This document shows, in pieces, positions 1-8,684 of a DNA stretch of 64,000 nt. The position numbers and the translations under genes are program-made. The first letter of the stretch is position 1. The number at the start of each line of letters is the position of its first letter. Origin of the DNA: JBBRZM01 sp963813635 (GTDB lineage: Bacteria; Actinomycetota; Acidimicrobiia; IMCC26256; JBBRZM01); the NCBI GenBank assembly GCA_963813635.1, contig CAWEZO010000007.1, forward strand, positions 248,001 to 312,000, given 5' to 3'. A model generated the notes under the pieces. The model saw only the letters and a program-made list of their open reading frames with translations, did not search any database and was not told the origin of the DNA.

Positions 1-871
1 CTCCGACGAGGTTCAACGCGACGATCCGCTCGCGCTCGATGAGGCGCAGCACTTGTGTCATGTCCATGTGCGCATCGGTGTAGATCACGGCGCGCCCGCC
101 GCCGAGCAGCGTGCCGAGCGCCGACCACTGACCGCCCGCGTGCATGAGCGGCCCGAGACCGAGCGACACGAAGTCGGGTGGCTCGGATCCCGGCGCGAGG
201 AACGGGCGCACACGCCCGGCCGGGTTCGCGACGACTGAAGGACCGATGTCTTCGGGCCGCTCGATGCGTGGGCCACCGGGGTTCCCGCCGCCGAGCGCGG
301 CGAAGAAGATGTCTTCCTGTCGCCACACGACACCGCGCGGCAGCCCGGTGGTGCCGCCGGTGTAGAGGATGTAGTGGTCGTCGGCCGAGCGCTGGGGGAA
401 GTCGCGGGCAGGGGATCCGGAGGCAAGCACCTCTTCGTACGGCACACCGTCGGCCGCCCCGTGCACATCGCCCGCGTCGTCGACTTCGATCACGACCCGC
501 AAACCCGGAGACCGTGCTCGCACCCCGTCGAGACTCGGCGCAAACGACCGATGTGAGATCAACGCGACGAGATCGGCGTCGTCGAACAGATAGGCGAGCT
601 CGTCCTCGACGTAGCGATCGTTGATGTTCACGGGAACGGCGCGCAGCTTGTAACACGCGAGCATCGCTTCCAGGTACTCGGCGTCGTTCGTGAGCAGCAA
701 CCCGACATGCTCGTGCGGCTTCACGCCCAGCTTGTGGAGGCCGTGCGCGAGGCGTGTCGCGCGCTCGTCGAGGTCGCGGTAGGTGAGACGCGACGCTCCC
801 GCGACCAGCGCCTCCCGCTCCGGAACGTGATCGGCGACGCATTCGAAGAGATCAGCGAGATTGAACTCCAA
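1..871 (-). CDS. acyl-CoA synthetase (AMP-forming), C-terminus outside window
   Basis: ATP-dependent ligase of the adenylate-forming family, activating a carboxylic (probably fatty) acid to its CoA thioester. The minus frame is open from a TTG at 871-869 to the window edge, about 290 codons, so the C-terminal domain is missing. The N-terminal half reads as a typical FadD-like protein. The family P-loop YTGGTTGLPRG lies near + position 350, and GPLMHAGGQW near 150 matches the following substrate-pocket region. The start is chosen because an AGG precedes it and the frame begins EFNLADLFE, as in relatives. It diverges from the Rieske gene across about 73 bp, which must hold both promoters. Substrate unknown. 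Confidence 0.8.
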   Translation of the reverse strand, partial: MEFNLADLFECVADHVPEREALVAGASRLTYRDLDERATRLAHGLHKLGVKPHEHVGLLLTNDAEYLEAMLACYKLRAVPVNINDRYVEDELAYLFDDADLVALISHRSFAPSLDGVRARSPGLRVVIEVDDAGDVHGAADGVPYEEVLASGSPARDFPQRSADDHYILYTGGTTGLPRGVVWRQEDIFFAALGGGNPGGPRIERPEDIGPSVVANPAGRVRPFLAPGSEPPDFVSLGLGPLMHAGGQWSALGTLLGGGRAVIYTDAHMDMTQVLRLIERERIVALNLVG

Positions 872-944
872 CCGCCGCACCTACTGTCGCTCCCACCGGA
901 CCGTCGCTACATTGCGATTCTGCCCGCGACCCGGAGGGCCCGCC

Positions 945-2251
945 ATGACGGCCGGCGAGATCACGCCGATGCTCGTACGAGACGACGGCTTCGTGCCGAA
1001 GGAGCGTTACCTCTCGCGCGCGTTCCTCGATCTCGAGATGGATCGTCTCTGGCCCAGGGTCTGGCAGATCGCGTGCCGCGAGGAGGAGATCCCGCAGCCC
1101 GGCGACTATGTCGAGTACACGGTCGGCGACCAGTCGATCCTCCTGGTGCGCAGCGCGCCTGACGTCATCACCGCGCATTGCAACGTGTGCCTGCACCGCG
1201 GCACGCGTCTCGCTGCCGGCCGCGGCCATTTCGACGACGGCCGGATCCAGTGTCGATTTCACGGCTGGCGGTACGCACTCGACGGCGAGCTCACGCGTGT
1301 CGTCGACCGCGAAGAGTTCACGGCGTTGCCCGACGGTCTGCGCCTCGGCGACGTGCGGGCCGAGCGCTGGGGTGGCTTCGTCTTCGTCAACATGGATGCC
1401 GATGCCGAGCCGCTGCTCGACTTTCTCGACCCGCTTCCCACACTCCTCGCGCCGTATCACCTCGACGAGATGCGGCTTCGCGGCTCCTTGAGCACGTTCA
1501 TCCCCGCGAACTGGAAGGTGGTCGTCGACGCGTTCAACGAGGCGTATCACGTGCAGGGCACGCATCCGCAGCTGTTGCTCTGGACCGACGACGTGAGCAT
1601 CGAGTACGAGCAGTTCGCCACCCACGCGCACTACGGACGGCTGCCGAACGCCCGCCGCGAGCTGCGTCCGAGCCCACGCCTCGACATCGAAGCCGGCGAC
1701 GTCGACGAAGGCGAGATTCTCGCCGGGCTCGTGCGGGGCCTCGGCGGCGCGTTCCTCGGTGAGGAGACCGCGCTGGTCGACGAGCTCCGCGTGGCCGACC
1801 TTCCACCGGGCGCGCTGCTTCCCACGTTCCAAGCTCGCCGGCGCGAGCTCCTCGCCGCCCGCGGACTCGATGTCTCGGCATTCGCCGATGAGCAGCTCAC
1901 CAGCGCGGACGACGTCTTCGTGTTTCCCAACGTCGTCGGACCGATCTATCCGGGGAGCGCGATCGTGTTTCGCACGCGTCCCGATGGCCTCGACCCCGAC
2001 CGCTCCATCAAGGACACATGGGTGCTCGAGTGGCCGAGCCCCGCCCACCCGCCCCCGCGGTCGAGCCCCGGATCTACACCGACTGGACCGCGCGCGACTG
2101 GGGCATGGTCACAAACCAGGACTACGCCAACATGGTCGAGGTGCAGACCGGCATGAAGTCACGCGGCTTCCGGGGTTCGCGCCTCAACCCTCGCCAAGAG
2201 AGCAACGTGCTGCACATGCACCGCGTGATCGACCGTTACCTCATGCACTGA
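945..2251 (+). CDS. Rieske non-heme iron oxygenase alpha subunit (frameshifted once)
   Basis: Ring-hydroxylating dioxygenase-type oxygenase component. The [2Fe-2S] Rieske ligands are C82-x-H84 and C103-x2-H106. The catalytic domain shows the mononuclear iron motif in NWKVVVDAFNEAYHVQGTH. ATG at 945 follows GGAGG (933-937). The reading frame breaks near 2045 in a C-rich run and resumes to the stop at 2251; the span is one base short of a codon multiple, consistent with one lost C. Without the break the protein is about 435 aa, usual for the family. No reductase or ferredoxin gene is adjacent. Substrate not predictable. Divergent from the acyl-CoA synthetase, which could activate a related substrate (inference). 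Confidence 0.85.
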
Positions 2252-2306
2252 CCGAACTGGTCAGCGTTCCCTCAAGAAATACTTGAGCGTTCGCGGGCCA
2301 GTTCGG
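2252..2306. terminator. nested inverted repeat between convergent genes
   Basis: CCGAACTGG (2252-2260) pairs with CCAGTTCGG (2298-2306), enclosing a second hairpin CTCAAG-aaata-CTTGAG (2271-2287). It begins directly after the oxygenase stop and precedes the end of the hemerythrin-like gene on the other strand. Most likely a bidirectional terminator. No strong U tract is present. Confidence 0.5.
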
Positions 2307-2335
2307 GGAAAGCCGGGATTCCTGCGCCGGAGATC

Positions 2336-3022
2336 TCAGCCGAGGACGTCGGGGAGCCGCTGCTCGAGGTCGGCCCACATCTCGCGGGGCAGCGTGCCCT
2401 CGAGCAGATCCGCGATTCCCGTGAAGAGCTCGGGCGGCAGCGACTTGTGGAGGTCTTCGATCTCGGCCGCGCGGTGCTCGGCCGAGATCGACTCGAGCAT
2501 CCACGGCAGCAGTCTCGGCACGAGCTCCGGAGGATCGGAAGCGATGATCCTCGCGAAGAGCGCCGCCTGCTCGTCGTCGTCGAAGCGTTCGAACAGCGGG
2601 GGGACGAGCTCGTCTTCCTCGACCCGGATGTGCGCGACGAGATTGTCTTCGAACACGCGGGCCGTCTCGGCCACAATTGCCCGCGCCGGCGACGTCGCCG
2701 TGTGCTCCCTGTCGAGGCGGAGCTCCACCAAGCTGCGGTGAATGTCGTACAGGGTGCCGAGCTCGGTGCGATGGTCAGCCGTGATTGCGTCGGGCACGTC
2801 GATGCCGCGTGCGCGCATCGCAGGGAACAGCACTGCGTCTTCGGCCGTCGAGTGCGCGGTGACGACCTGGCGCAGGAAGTCGAAGCGTCCGTCGAGAGCG
2901 GCGAGCCCGTTGGCGTCGGCCGGCAGCTGAGCGACCTCGGCGCGGAGCTTGGTGACCTCGACGCGCAGCGCGGTGTGGATGTCGTACCAGCCTCGCATTG
3001 GCCCGGTGCTCGCGTCAGCCAT
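2336..3022 (-). CDS. hemerythrin-like HHE domain protein
   Basis: Predicted alpha-helical protein of 228 aa with repeated His/Glu metal-ligand patterns of the hemerythrin/HHE type: WYDIHTALRVE, TAHSTAEDAVLFPAM, TADHRTELGTLYDIH and VAHIRVEEDELVPPLFERF. Such proteins bind a di-iron centre and are linked to oxygen, NO or iron handling; the role here is inferred. ATG at 3022 is preferred over more upstream starts, which would give an implausible Pro/Ser/Arg-rich extension out of register with the neighbouring hydrolase tail. It starts 7 bp downstream of the alpha/beta hydrolase stop and probably shares its transcript. Confidence 0.7.
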   Translation of the reverse strand: MADASTGPMRGWYDIHTALRVEVTKLRAEVAQLPADANGLAALDGRFDFLRQVVTAHSTAEDAVLFPAMRARGIDVPDAITADHRTELGTLYDIHRSLVELRLDREHTATSPARAIVAETARVFEDNLVAHIRVEEDELVPPLFERFDDDEQAALFARIIASDPPELVPRLLPWMLESISAEHRAAEIEDLHKSLPPELFTGIADLLEGTLPREMWADLEQRLPDVLG

Positions 3023-3029
3023 GCGTCGC

Positions 3030-4040
3030 CTACGGAGTCTCCGGCGCCGCGGCCGGCGCGATGTCGGGCTCGACGGGCGTGGCGGCGTCGGGCTCGACGG
3101 GCGTGGCGGCGTCGGGCTCGACGGCGTCGGGCTCGACGGGCGTGGCATCGGGCCACAGCGAGAGGATCACGTCGAGAAACTCCTCGGACGCGTCGAGGTT
3201 GCCGAGATGGCTCTCGCCGGGGCGCACGCGGAGCTCTGCGTCCGCGACCAGCGCGGCCTGGTGCTCGCCGTGCGCGAGCGGCACGACGTTGTCCGCGTCG
3301 CCGTGCCAGAAGCGGATCGGCACGCGGATGTCTTGCATCAGAAAACCCCAGTCGCGTGCGAGGAGCACCAGGTCGTTCACGAACGCCCCGAGCCCCTCGC
3401 GCGCGGCGGTGTTGAGGTCGTCGAGGAACATCGCTTGCATCTCGGGGCGTCGGAAGACGCGCCGGTCACCCTCGGGTGTCGTGAGCATGTACAGGAACAT
3501 CGCCTGCTTGCCGACCGGGCGCAACGAACGCGCCGCGGCGGTGAGCCCGAACCCGAGCGGATCACGCACCGACCTGAGCAGAATCTCGAACCGCGGCAGG
3601 ATCCCGACGATTCCGCCCGCAGGCGCCTCCTCGCCGCGAGACGGCGCAACCCCGCCGAGCACGATCCCCGCGACGACCCGTTCCGGCATCGCGTACGCGC
3701 ACGCGAGCACGTAGGGCCCGCCGCCGGACAGCCCGACGACTCCGAACCGATCGAGTTTGAGCGAGTCGGCAAACTGCCGGATGTCGTCGGTCGACGCGAG
3801 GATGTTGGGGTGATGAAACCGCGTCGAGCGACCGGTGCCGGGCCGCTCCACCGCGATGATCCGCATCCCGCGCTCGGCGGCGGCCGTTCGAGCCATGGGT
3901 GGGATCTGACCCCGGGCGCCGGGCGTGCCGTGAAACCACAGCACCGGCAGCCCGTCGGGAGAGCCATACTCCGCGTAGCCGATCTTGCGGCCGTCGCACA
4001 GCTCCACCGTTCCCTCGGTCAGCGCGGGTTCAAGTTGCAC
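3030..4040 (-). CDS. alpha/beta hydrolase with repetitive acidic-proline tail
   Basis: Serine hydrolase of the alpha/beta fold, 336 aa. The oxyanion motif HGTPGARGQ (about residues 37-45) and nucleophile elbow GLSGGG (Ser105) are clear. FWHGDADNVVP supplies the acid residue and GESHLGN the histidine. The last ~45 residues are a low-complexity tail of repeated DAATPVEP units, encoded by 24-bp tandem repeats at 3063-3147. No signal peptide, so probably cytoplasmic. Substrate unknown; relatives include epoxide hydrolases and esterases. Probably cotranscribed with the downstream hemerythrin-like gene. Confidence 0.8.
   Translation of the reverse strand: MQLEPALTEGTVELCDGRKIGYAEYGSPDGLPVLWFHGTPGARGQIPPMARTAAAERGMRIIAVERPGTGRSTRFHHPNILASTDDIRQFADSLKLDRFGVVGLSGGGPYVLACAYAMPERVVAGIVLGGVAPSRGEEAPAGGIVGILPRFEILLRSVRDPLGFGLTAAARSLRPVGKQAMFLYMLTTPEGDRRVFRRPEMQAMFLDDLNTAAREGLGAFVNDLVLLARDWGFLMQDIRVPIRFWHGDADNVVPLAHGEHQAALVADAELRVRPGESHLGNLDASEEFLDVILSLWPDATPVEPDAVEPDAATPVEPDAATPVEPDIAPAAAPETP
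3063..3147. repeat. 24-bp tandem repeat array inside hydrolase tail
   Basis: Two perfect 24-bp copies (3063-3086, 3087-3110), a 15-bp truncated copy and a further near-complete copy. Each 24-bp unit encodes the octapeptide DAATPVEP. Copy number is likely to vary by slippage. Confidence 0.85.
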
Positions 4041-4115
4041 CCCAATAGCTTGCCCGAACCACGAGCCGTTGCACGAAAGCGGACGAGTCCCGACACGTCG
4101 AGCGGACCACTCCCG

Positions 4116-4162
4116 GTTCTTGCGTCAGTAATGGACATGACACGACCTTTTGACGCAAGAAC
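4116..4162. promoter_or_regulatory. 12-bp inverted repeat, operator or terminator
   Basis: GTTCTTGCGTCA (4116-4127) and TGACGCAAGAAC (4151-4162) are perfect inverted copies separated by 23 nt. They lie between the end of the DapB-like gene and the start of the hydrolase, both on the minus strand. Position fits a terminator for the former or an operator for the latter. The right half recurs exactly at 20688-20699, 25 bp before another start codon, which favours a protein-binding half site. Confidence 0.45.
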
Positions 4163-4176
4163 GAGCGCGCGGCGCG

Positions 4177-5238
4177 TCAGTCCATCAAATGCCGGCCGGT
4201 CACGAGGGGCAGGTCGAGGGTGGAGAGCAGGCCGGGCGGCGCGTCGCACACGGCCGGGATCGCGTTGAGGAGCCGCATCGCGGTGGCGAGCAGGCCGCCG
4301 GTGTTGTGATCGCCGTCCTCACCGAGCAACTCGAGCTCGCACTTCATCGTCGGGTTGCCGGAAATCAGGATTCGGTACGAGCCCTGCCCGCTCCACTGCG
4401 GCCACTCGGGCGCGACCGCCTGGTTCATGCGGGTGACGTGCTCGACAACCAGCTTGGGCTCGCCGTCCACGATGCCTTGGATCTCGAAGCGCAACCCCGC
4501 CATCGTGCCGGCCTCGATCACGCCGATGCCGGTGTCGAACGCATCGGCGGCGGCCCACCTCTCGTGCGTCTCGCGGATCTCGTCGAGCTCGACGCCGAGG
4601 CCGTCGGCCAGCATCGCGACCACGCCGCCCCACGCGTAGGTGAGCGAGCCCGGCAGCAGCATCAGCGGCTCGTGGTCGAGCGGCTTGCCGAAGCCCATCG
4701 TCTCGAAGAGCACCTCGGGCTGGGTGTAGGTGGAGTAGTCGAGAATCTCCATCACGCGGATCGAGTCGATACGAGACGAGAAGCCGGAGAGCACGAGGGG
4801 GAGGAGGTCGTTGGCGAAGCCGGGGTCGATGCCCGACGTGAAGAACGACGAGCCGCCGGCCTTGCAGGCGGCGGCGAGCTTCTCGACCATCCCCTTGTCG
4901 GCGGCGGGCGGGTAGATCAGATTGACCACCGACGTCGACACCACGTTGGCGCCCGACGCCAGCAGCTCGCACATCTCCTCGACGGCCTCCACGGGGCGGA
5001 GGTCGCCGGTGGCGTTGTGCGACACGCAATCGGCACCGAGCGCGAGGATCTCGCCGACGTCGTTGGTGGCGATCACCCCCACCGGCTCACGGCCCGCCAG
5101 CTCGCCGGCGTCACGTCCCGCCTTGTCCCGGTTATGGACCCAGAGCCCCACGAGCTCGAGGTCGGGATGGTCGAGAATGCCCTGAAGGGCGAGCTTTCCG
5201 ACGTTGCCGGTGCTCCACTGGACCACCCGATAGGTCAT
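4177..5238 (-). CDS. NAD(P)-dependent dehydrogenase, dihydrodipicolinate reductase-like
   Basis: 353-aa oxidoreductase with an N-terminal Rossmann fold (VVQWSTGNVGKLALQGI) and the NATGDLRP and FTSGIDPGFANDLLP segments of the DapB-like/diaminopentanoate-dehydrogenase-like family common in mycobacteria and other actinobacteria. These are often annotated dihydrodipicolinate reductase, but they are longer than true DapB (about 250 aa) and probably act on another imine or carbonyl substrate. ATG at 5238 is divergent from the sigma factor gene. The hydrolase gene lies 136 bp downstream, past a strong inverted repeat. Confidence 0.7.
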   Translation of the reverse strand: MTYRVVQWSTGNVGKLALQGILDHPDLELVGLWVHNRDKAGRDAGELAGREPVGVIATNDVGEILALGADCVSHNATGDLRPVEAVEEMCELLASGANVVSTSVVNLIYPPAADKGMVEKLAAACKAGGSSFFTSGIDPGFANDLLPLVLSGFSSRIDSIRVMEILDYSTYTQPEVLFETMGFGKPLDHEPLMLLPGSLTYAWGGVVAMLADGLGVELDEIRETHERWAAADAFDTGIGVIEAGTMAGLRFEIQGIVDGEPKLVVEHVTRMNQAVAPEWPQWSGQGSYRILISGNPTMKCELELLGEDGDHNTGGLLATAMRLLNAIPAVCDAPPGLLSTLDLPLVTGRHLMD

Positions 5239-5330
5239 GGTGTCCCCTTCTCCTCGGAAATTTCACGTGCCGGGGGCCCGGCAATCGGGTACACCATGTC
5301 AGACTCAAGTGCAGTTGCGCCCGCCGACCC

Positions 5331-5356
5331 GGAACATCCCGAGGGGTCGAGGTGTT
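5331..5356 (+). promoter_or_regulatory. ECF-type promoter GGAAC-N18-GTT
   Basis: GGAAC at 5331-5335 and GTT at 5354-5356 with an 18-bp spacer, 67 bp before the sigma factor start. This is the form recognised by SigR/SigH/SigE-like ECF sigma factors in actinobacteria. It suggests that the downstream sigma gene is stress-induced. Sequence match only. Confidence 0.45.
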
Positions 5357-5422
5357 ACTGCGCTTGTACATGGTCTTCCCGCCTCCCCCGGGGCGGATGT
5401 GGCCAATGGAGGTTCGTCGAAG

Positions 5423-6370
5423 GTGGCTCAGGCGATGAGAAGGCGAGTCGAGCGCGAGGACGAGGATCTCGTCCGGCTCTATCTCGATGACATCGGTCGG
5501 CATGCTCTGCTGACCAAGGCCGACGAGGCGCGCCTCGCCCAGGAGATCGAGGCCGGCGCCGCCGCCGCCGAGACCCTCGCCGCGGCCGGCCCGGGCCTCA
5601 AGCGCGCCGAGAAGCGCGAGCTCACCAAGCTCGTGGCCCGGGGCGATGCCGCCCGCCAGACCTTCATCAACTCCAACCTGCGCCTGGTCGTCTCGATCGC
5701 CAAGAAGTACCAGGCGTCCGGCCTGCCCCTGCTCGACATCGTGCAGGAGGGCAACCTCGGCCTGCTCCATGCGGTCGAGAAGTTCGACTGGCGCAAGGGC
5801 TTCAAGTTCTCCACGTACGCGACCTGGTGGATCCGTCAGGCGATCCAGCGTGGCATCGCCAACAGCGCCCGCACCATCCGTCTGCCGGTGCACGCCGGCG
5901 ACATGGTTCTGCGCCTCCACCGGGCCCGCGCCCAGCTCGAAAGCGAGCTCGGACGCACGCCGACCGTCGCGGAGCTCGGCGTCGAGCTCGACCTGCCCGA
6001 GGAGAAGGTCGTCGACCTGCTGCGCATCGCCAACGATCCGGTCTCGCTCTCCGAGCCGGTGAGTGAAGACGGCGAGACCGAGCTCGGCGATCTCGTCGAG
6101 GACGCCTCAGCACAGTCGCCCTTCGACGCCGCCGCGCTCGCGGTACTGCCCGCGGAGATCGCGAAGCTGCTCTCGTTGCTCGACGACCGTGAGCGCCAGA
6201 TCGTCGCGCTGCGCTTCGGGCTCGATCGGGGAGAGCCCCGCAGCCACGACGAGGTCGGCGAGTTGTTCGACCTCACCCGCGAACGCATCCGCCAGATCGA
6301 GGCCCGAGCGCTCGCCCGCCTGCGTCACCCGTCGGCCGACACCGGCGCCCGCGACCTCCTCGCCGGCTGA
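5423..6370 (+). CDS. RNA polymerase sigma-70 factor, group 2 (SigB/HrdB-like)
   Basis: Sigma factor of about 315 aa. Region 1.2 (DLVRLYLDDIGRHALLTKADE), region 2 with the -10 recognition and melting helices (NLRLVVSIAKKY, DIVQEGNLGLLHAVEKFDW, FKFSTYATWWIRQAI), region 3, and region 4 with its helix-turn-helix (SHDEVGELFDLTRERIRQIEARALARLR) are all present. There is no long acidic N-terminus as in the principal sigma factor, so a group 2 role is likely. GTG at 5423 is chosen because GGAGG lies about 10 nt upstream; an in-frame ATG at 5435 is the alternative. Confidence 0.9.
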   Translation: MAQAMRRRVEREDEDLVRLYLDDIGRHALLTKADEARLAQEIEAGAAAAETLAAAGPGLKRAEKRELTKLVARGDAARQTFINSNLRLVVSIAKKYQASGLPLLDIVQEGNLGLLHAVEKFDWRKGFKFSTYATWWIRQAIQRGIANSARTIRLPVHAGDMVLRLHRARAQLESELGRTPTVAELGVELDLPEEKVVDLLRIANDPVSLSEPVSEDGETELGDLVEDASAQSPFDAAALAVLPAEIAKLLSLLDDRERQIVALRFGLDRGEPRSHDEVGELFDLTRERIRQIEARALARLRHPSADTGARDLLAG

Positions 6371-6550
6371 ACTGCGGGTCGAGGTCCGCGGACAGGGCGC
6401 CGGCTGGGCACGCCCCATCCTGCGGCCTCGAAACGCGGAGCTGCTCTGGGTCAAGCGCCGGGGTTGCGCTTGTCTCCGCGCCGCATCATTCGATTCTCCG
6501 GAGCTGAGAACACTCCAAGCCGAATCTGAAAATTCGCGAAGAATTGCGTT

Positions 6551-6577
6551 TCTCCCGGGCTTCAGCTCACTCTCACC
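6551..6577 (+). promoter_or_regulatory. candidate response-regulator box, CAGCTCAC/TCTCACC
   Basis: CAGCTCAC (6563-6570) abuts TCTCACC (6571-6577), with a related TCTCCCG at 6551-6557, just upstream of the response regulator start. The same two elements occur in the divergent export promoter at 11353-11392. Probably the binding site of the regulator encoded directly downstream (inference). Confidence 0.35.
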
Positions 6578-6598
6578 TTCGGCGAGCAGACTGGTGGG

Positions 6599-7273
6599 AT
6601 GCGGATTCTTGTCGTCGACGACGAGCCCTCGGTTCGGGAGGCGGTGCGCCGCGCGCTGGGTTTCGAGGGCTACGACGTTGACCTCGCCGGCGATGGCATC
6701 GAAGCGCTGGAATTGCTGGCAAACCGACCCGCCGACGCGTTGATCGTCGACGTGCTCATGCCCCGGCTGGACGGCATCGGGCTCTGCGAGCGCATTCGGG
6801 CCGGCGGCGATCGTGTTCCGATCCTGATGTTGACCGCACGCGAAACAGTGACCGACCGGGTGGTCGGTCTCGATGCCGGGGCCGATGACTACCTGGTGAA
6901 GCCGTTCGCGCTCCAGGAGCTGCTTGCCCGGCTGCGCGCGATCCTGCGCCGCTCGACAGCGGCCCCGGGCGCCGGCCCGTTCACGTTCGCCGACCTGACC
7001 GTCGACCCACTCGCGTACGAAGCTCGACGCGGCGACCGCGTGATGGAGTTGACCCGCACGGAGTTTCTGCTCCTCGAGCTCTTCGCCCGCAACCCTCGGC
7101 GGCTCCTGCCGCGAGCGCTCATCTTCGAACAGGTGTGGGGTTACGACGTCGACGCCAACTCCAACTCGCTCGACGTCTACATCGGCTACCTCCGGCGCAA
7201 GACCGAGGCCGGCGGCGAACCGCGGCTTATCCACACCATCCGCGGCGTCGGTTACGTGATCCGCGAGCAATGA
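6599..7273 (+). CDS. OmpR-family response regulator (MprA-like)
   Basis: 224-aa two-component regulator. The receiver domain has the acidic pocket (VVDDE), phospho-acceptor Asp51 in IVDVLMPRLDG, and the conserved Thr and Lys (MLTARET, YLVKPF). The C-terminal winged helix ends EPRLIHTIRGVGYVIRE, typical of OmpR/PhoB. It overlaps the kinase start by 4 bp (ATGA). Closest family resemblance is to mycobacterial MprA. The export genes 1.4 kb downstream share its promoter motif and are likely targets. Confidence 0.9.
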   Translation: MRILVVDDEPSVREAVRRALGFEGYDVDLAGDGIEALELLANRPADALIVDVLMPRLDGIGLCERIRAGGDRVPILMLTARETVTDRVVGLDAGADDYLVKPFALQELLARLRAILRRSTAAPGAGPFTFADLTVDPLAYEARRGDRVMELTRTEFLLLELFARNPRRLLPRALIFEQVWGYDVDANSNSLDVYIGYLRRKTEAGGEPRLIHTIRGVGYVIREQ

Positions 7274-8670
7274 GTCTGCGCACCCGGCTGCTGCTGCTCG
7301 CCGCTACCGCGGTCGCCGTCGCCGTGGTGTGCGCGTCGGCCGTTAGCTATGTTGCGACCGCGCACCAGTTGAACGGGCAGCTCGACAGCTCGCTCAAGGA
7401 GCGCGCCGCGCTCATCGATCCCAACCGGATCCGGGACACGATCGGCCGGGGGTTGCCGCCGTCGCCGTTCCGCAACACCAGCGCCGAGTACTTTCAGGTC
7501 GTCGGCGCGGACGGATCCAGCGCCCACCCGGCGGACCAACACGCGCTGCCGATCAACCATGCGGATCTCGCGGCAGCAACGAACGGGCATTCGTCGTTAC
7601 TACGTAGTGTCGACGTCGGCGGCACGCACCTGCGGGTCATCACCGTGTCCACCGATCCGGGGATCGCACTCCAGCTCGGCCGGCCGCTCACTGACGTCGA
7701 CAACACGCTCGGCCGGCTTCGCCGCGATCTGTTGCTCATCGCCCTGGGCGGTATCGCGCTCGCGGCTGCGCTCGGTTTCTTCGTGGCCCGCACGTCACTC
7801 GGTCCGGTGAAGAGGCTGACGCGGGCTGCGGAGCACGTTACCGAGACCCAGGATCTCACGGCCACGATCGAGGTCGACCGCCGCGACGAGCTCGGGCGAC
7901 TCGCCGAGAGCTTCAACGCGATGCTCACCGCGCTGGCCGCGAGCCGCGACGAACAACGGCAGCTGGTGTCGGACGCAAGCCACGAGCTCCGTACGCCGTT
8001 GACGGCCCTCCGAACAAATATCGAGGTGCTGGCCCGGCAGTCGCAGATGCCGGCCGCCGATAGGGAGCAGCTGCTGGCCGACGTGACCGAGCAGCTCGCC
8101 GAGTTCGGCACGCTCGTGGGCGACCTCGTCGAGCTCGCGCGTGGCGACGGGCCCGGCCGTGAAGAGGAGTGGGTCGACGTGCGCCTCGACGATCTCGTGC
8201 GGCGTGCGGTCGATCGGTCCCGCCGGCACTCGTCCGGAATCCACCTCGAAACCGATTGTGAGCCGTCGGTCGTGCACGGCGAAGCGGAGCTCATCTCGCG
8301 CGCGCTCGCGAACGTGCTCGACAACGCGTGTAAATGGAGTCCGCCCGGCAGCGTGATCGAAGTGAGCTCGCACGACGGCGAGGTCGTCGTGCGCGACCAC
8401 GGGCCCGGCATCGATCCCGCCGACCTGCCCCACATCTTCGACCGCTTCTACCGCGCGCCGGCAGCCCGTTCGATGCCCGGCTCGGGGCTGGGGTTGTCGA
8501 TCGTGTCCCGGGTGATGGAGAGCCACCATGGCCAGGCGGTCGCGGAGAATGTTCCCGACGGCGGCGCGTGTTTCCGGTTGCGGTTCCCGACAGTTGCGAA
8601 CCGGCTCGAACCCGAGGTCTCCGACGATCCGCCGGGCGAACCCGACCCGGTACCGATGCCCTCGCGCTGA
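7270..8670 (+). CDS. sensor histidine kinase (MprB-like)
   Basis: Membrane kinase of 466 aa that should phosphorylate the preceding regulator. A first membrane helix (about residues 5-30), an extracytoplasmic sensor region, a second helix (about 160-180), HAMP, then HisKA with phospho-acceptor His238 in SDASHELRTPL and an ATPase domain with NVLDNACKWSPPG, DHGPGIDP and GSGLGLSIV. Translationally coupled to the regulator. It ends 14 bp from the convergently transcribed permease. The signal sensed is unknown. Confidence 0.9.
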   Translation: MSLRTRLLLLAATAVAVAVVCASAVSYVATAHQLNGQLDSSLKERAALIDPNRIRDTIGRGLPPSPFRNTSAEYFQVVGADGSSAHPADQHALPINHADLAAATNGHSSLLRSVDVGGTHLRVITVSTDPGIALQLGRPLTDVDNTLGRLRRDLLLIALGGIALAAALGFFVARTSLGPVKRLTRAAEHVTETQDLTATIEVDRRDELGRLAESFNAMLTALAASRDEQRQLVSDASHELRTPLTALRTNIEVLARQSQMPAADREQLLADVTEQLAEFGTLVGDLVELARGDGPGREEEWVDVRLDDLVRRAVDRSRRHSSGIHLETDCEPSVVHGEAELISRALANVLDNACKWSPPGSVIEVSSHDGEVVVRDHGPGIDPADLPHIFDRFYRAPAARSMPGSGLGLSIVSRVMESHHGQAVAENVPDGGACFRLRFPTVANRLEPEVSDDPPGEPDPVPMPSR

Positions 8671-8684
8671 GCGTCGTAGCGGAG

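Noticed and set aside
852..2048. Long minus-strand ORF opposite the Rieske gene
   Set aside because: Shadow of a GC-rich coding frame; no motif, and the plus strand has clear catalytic motifs.
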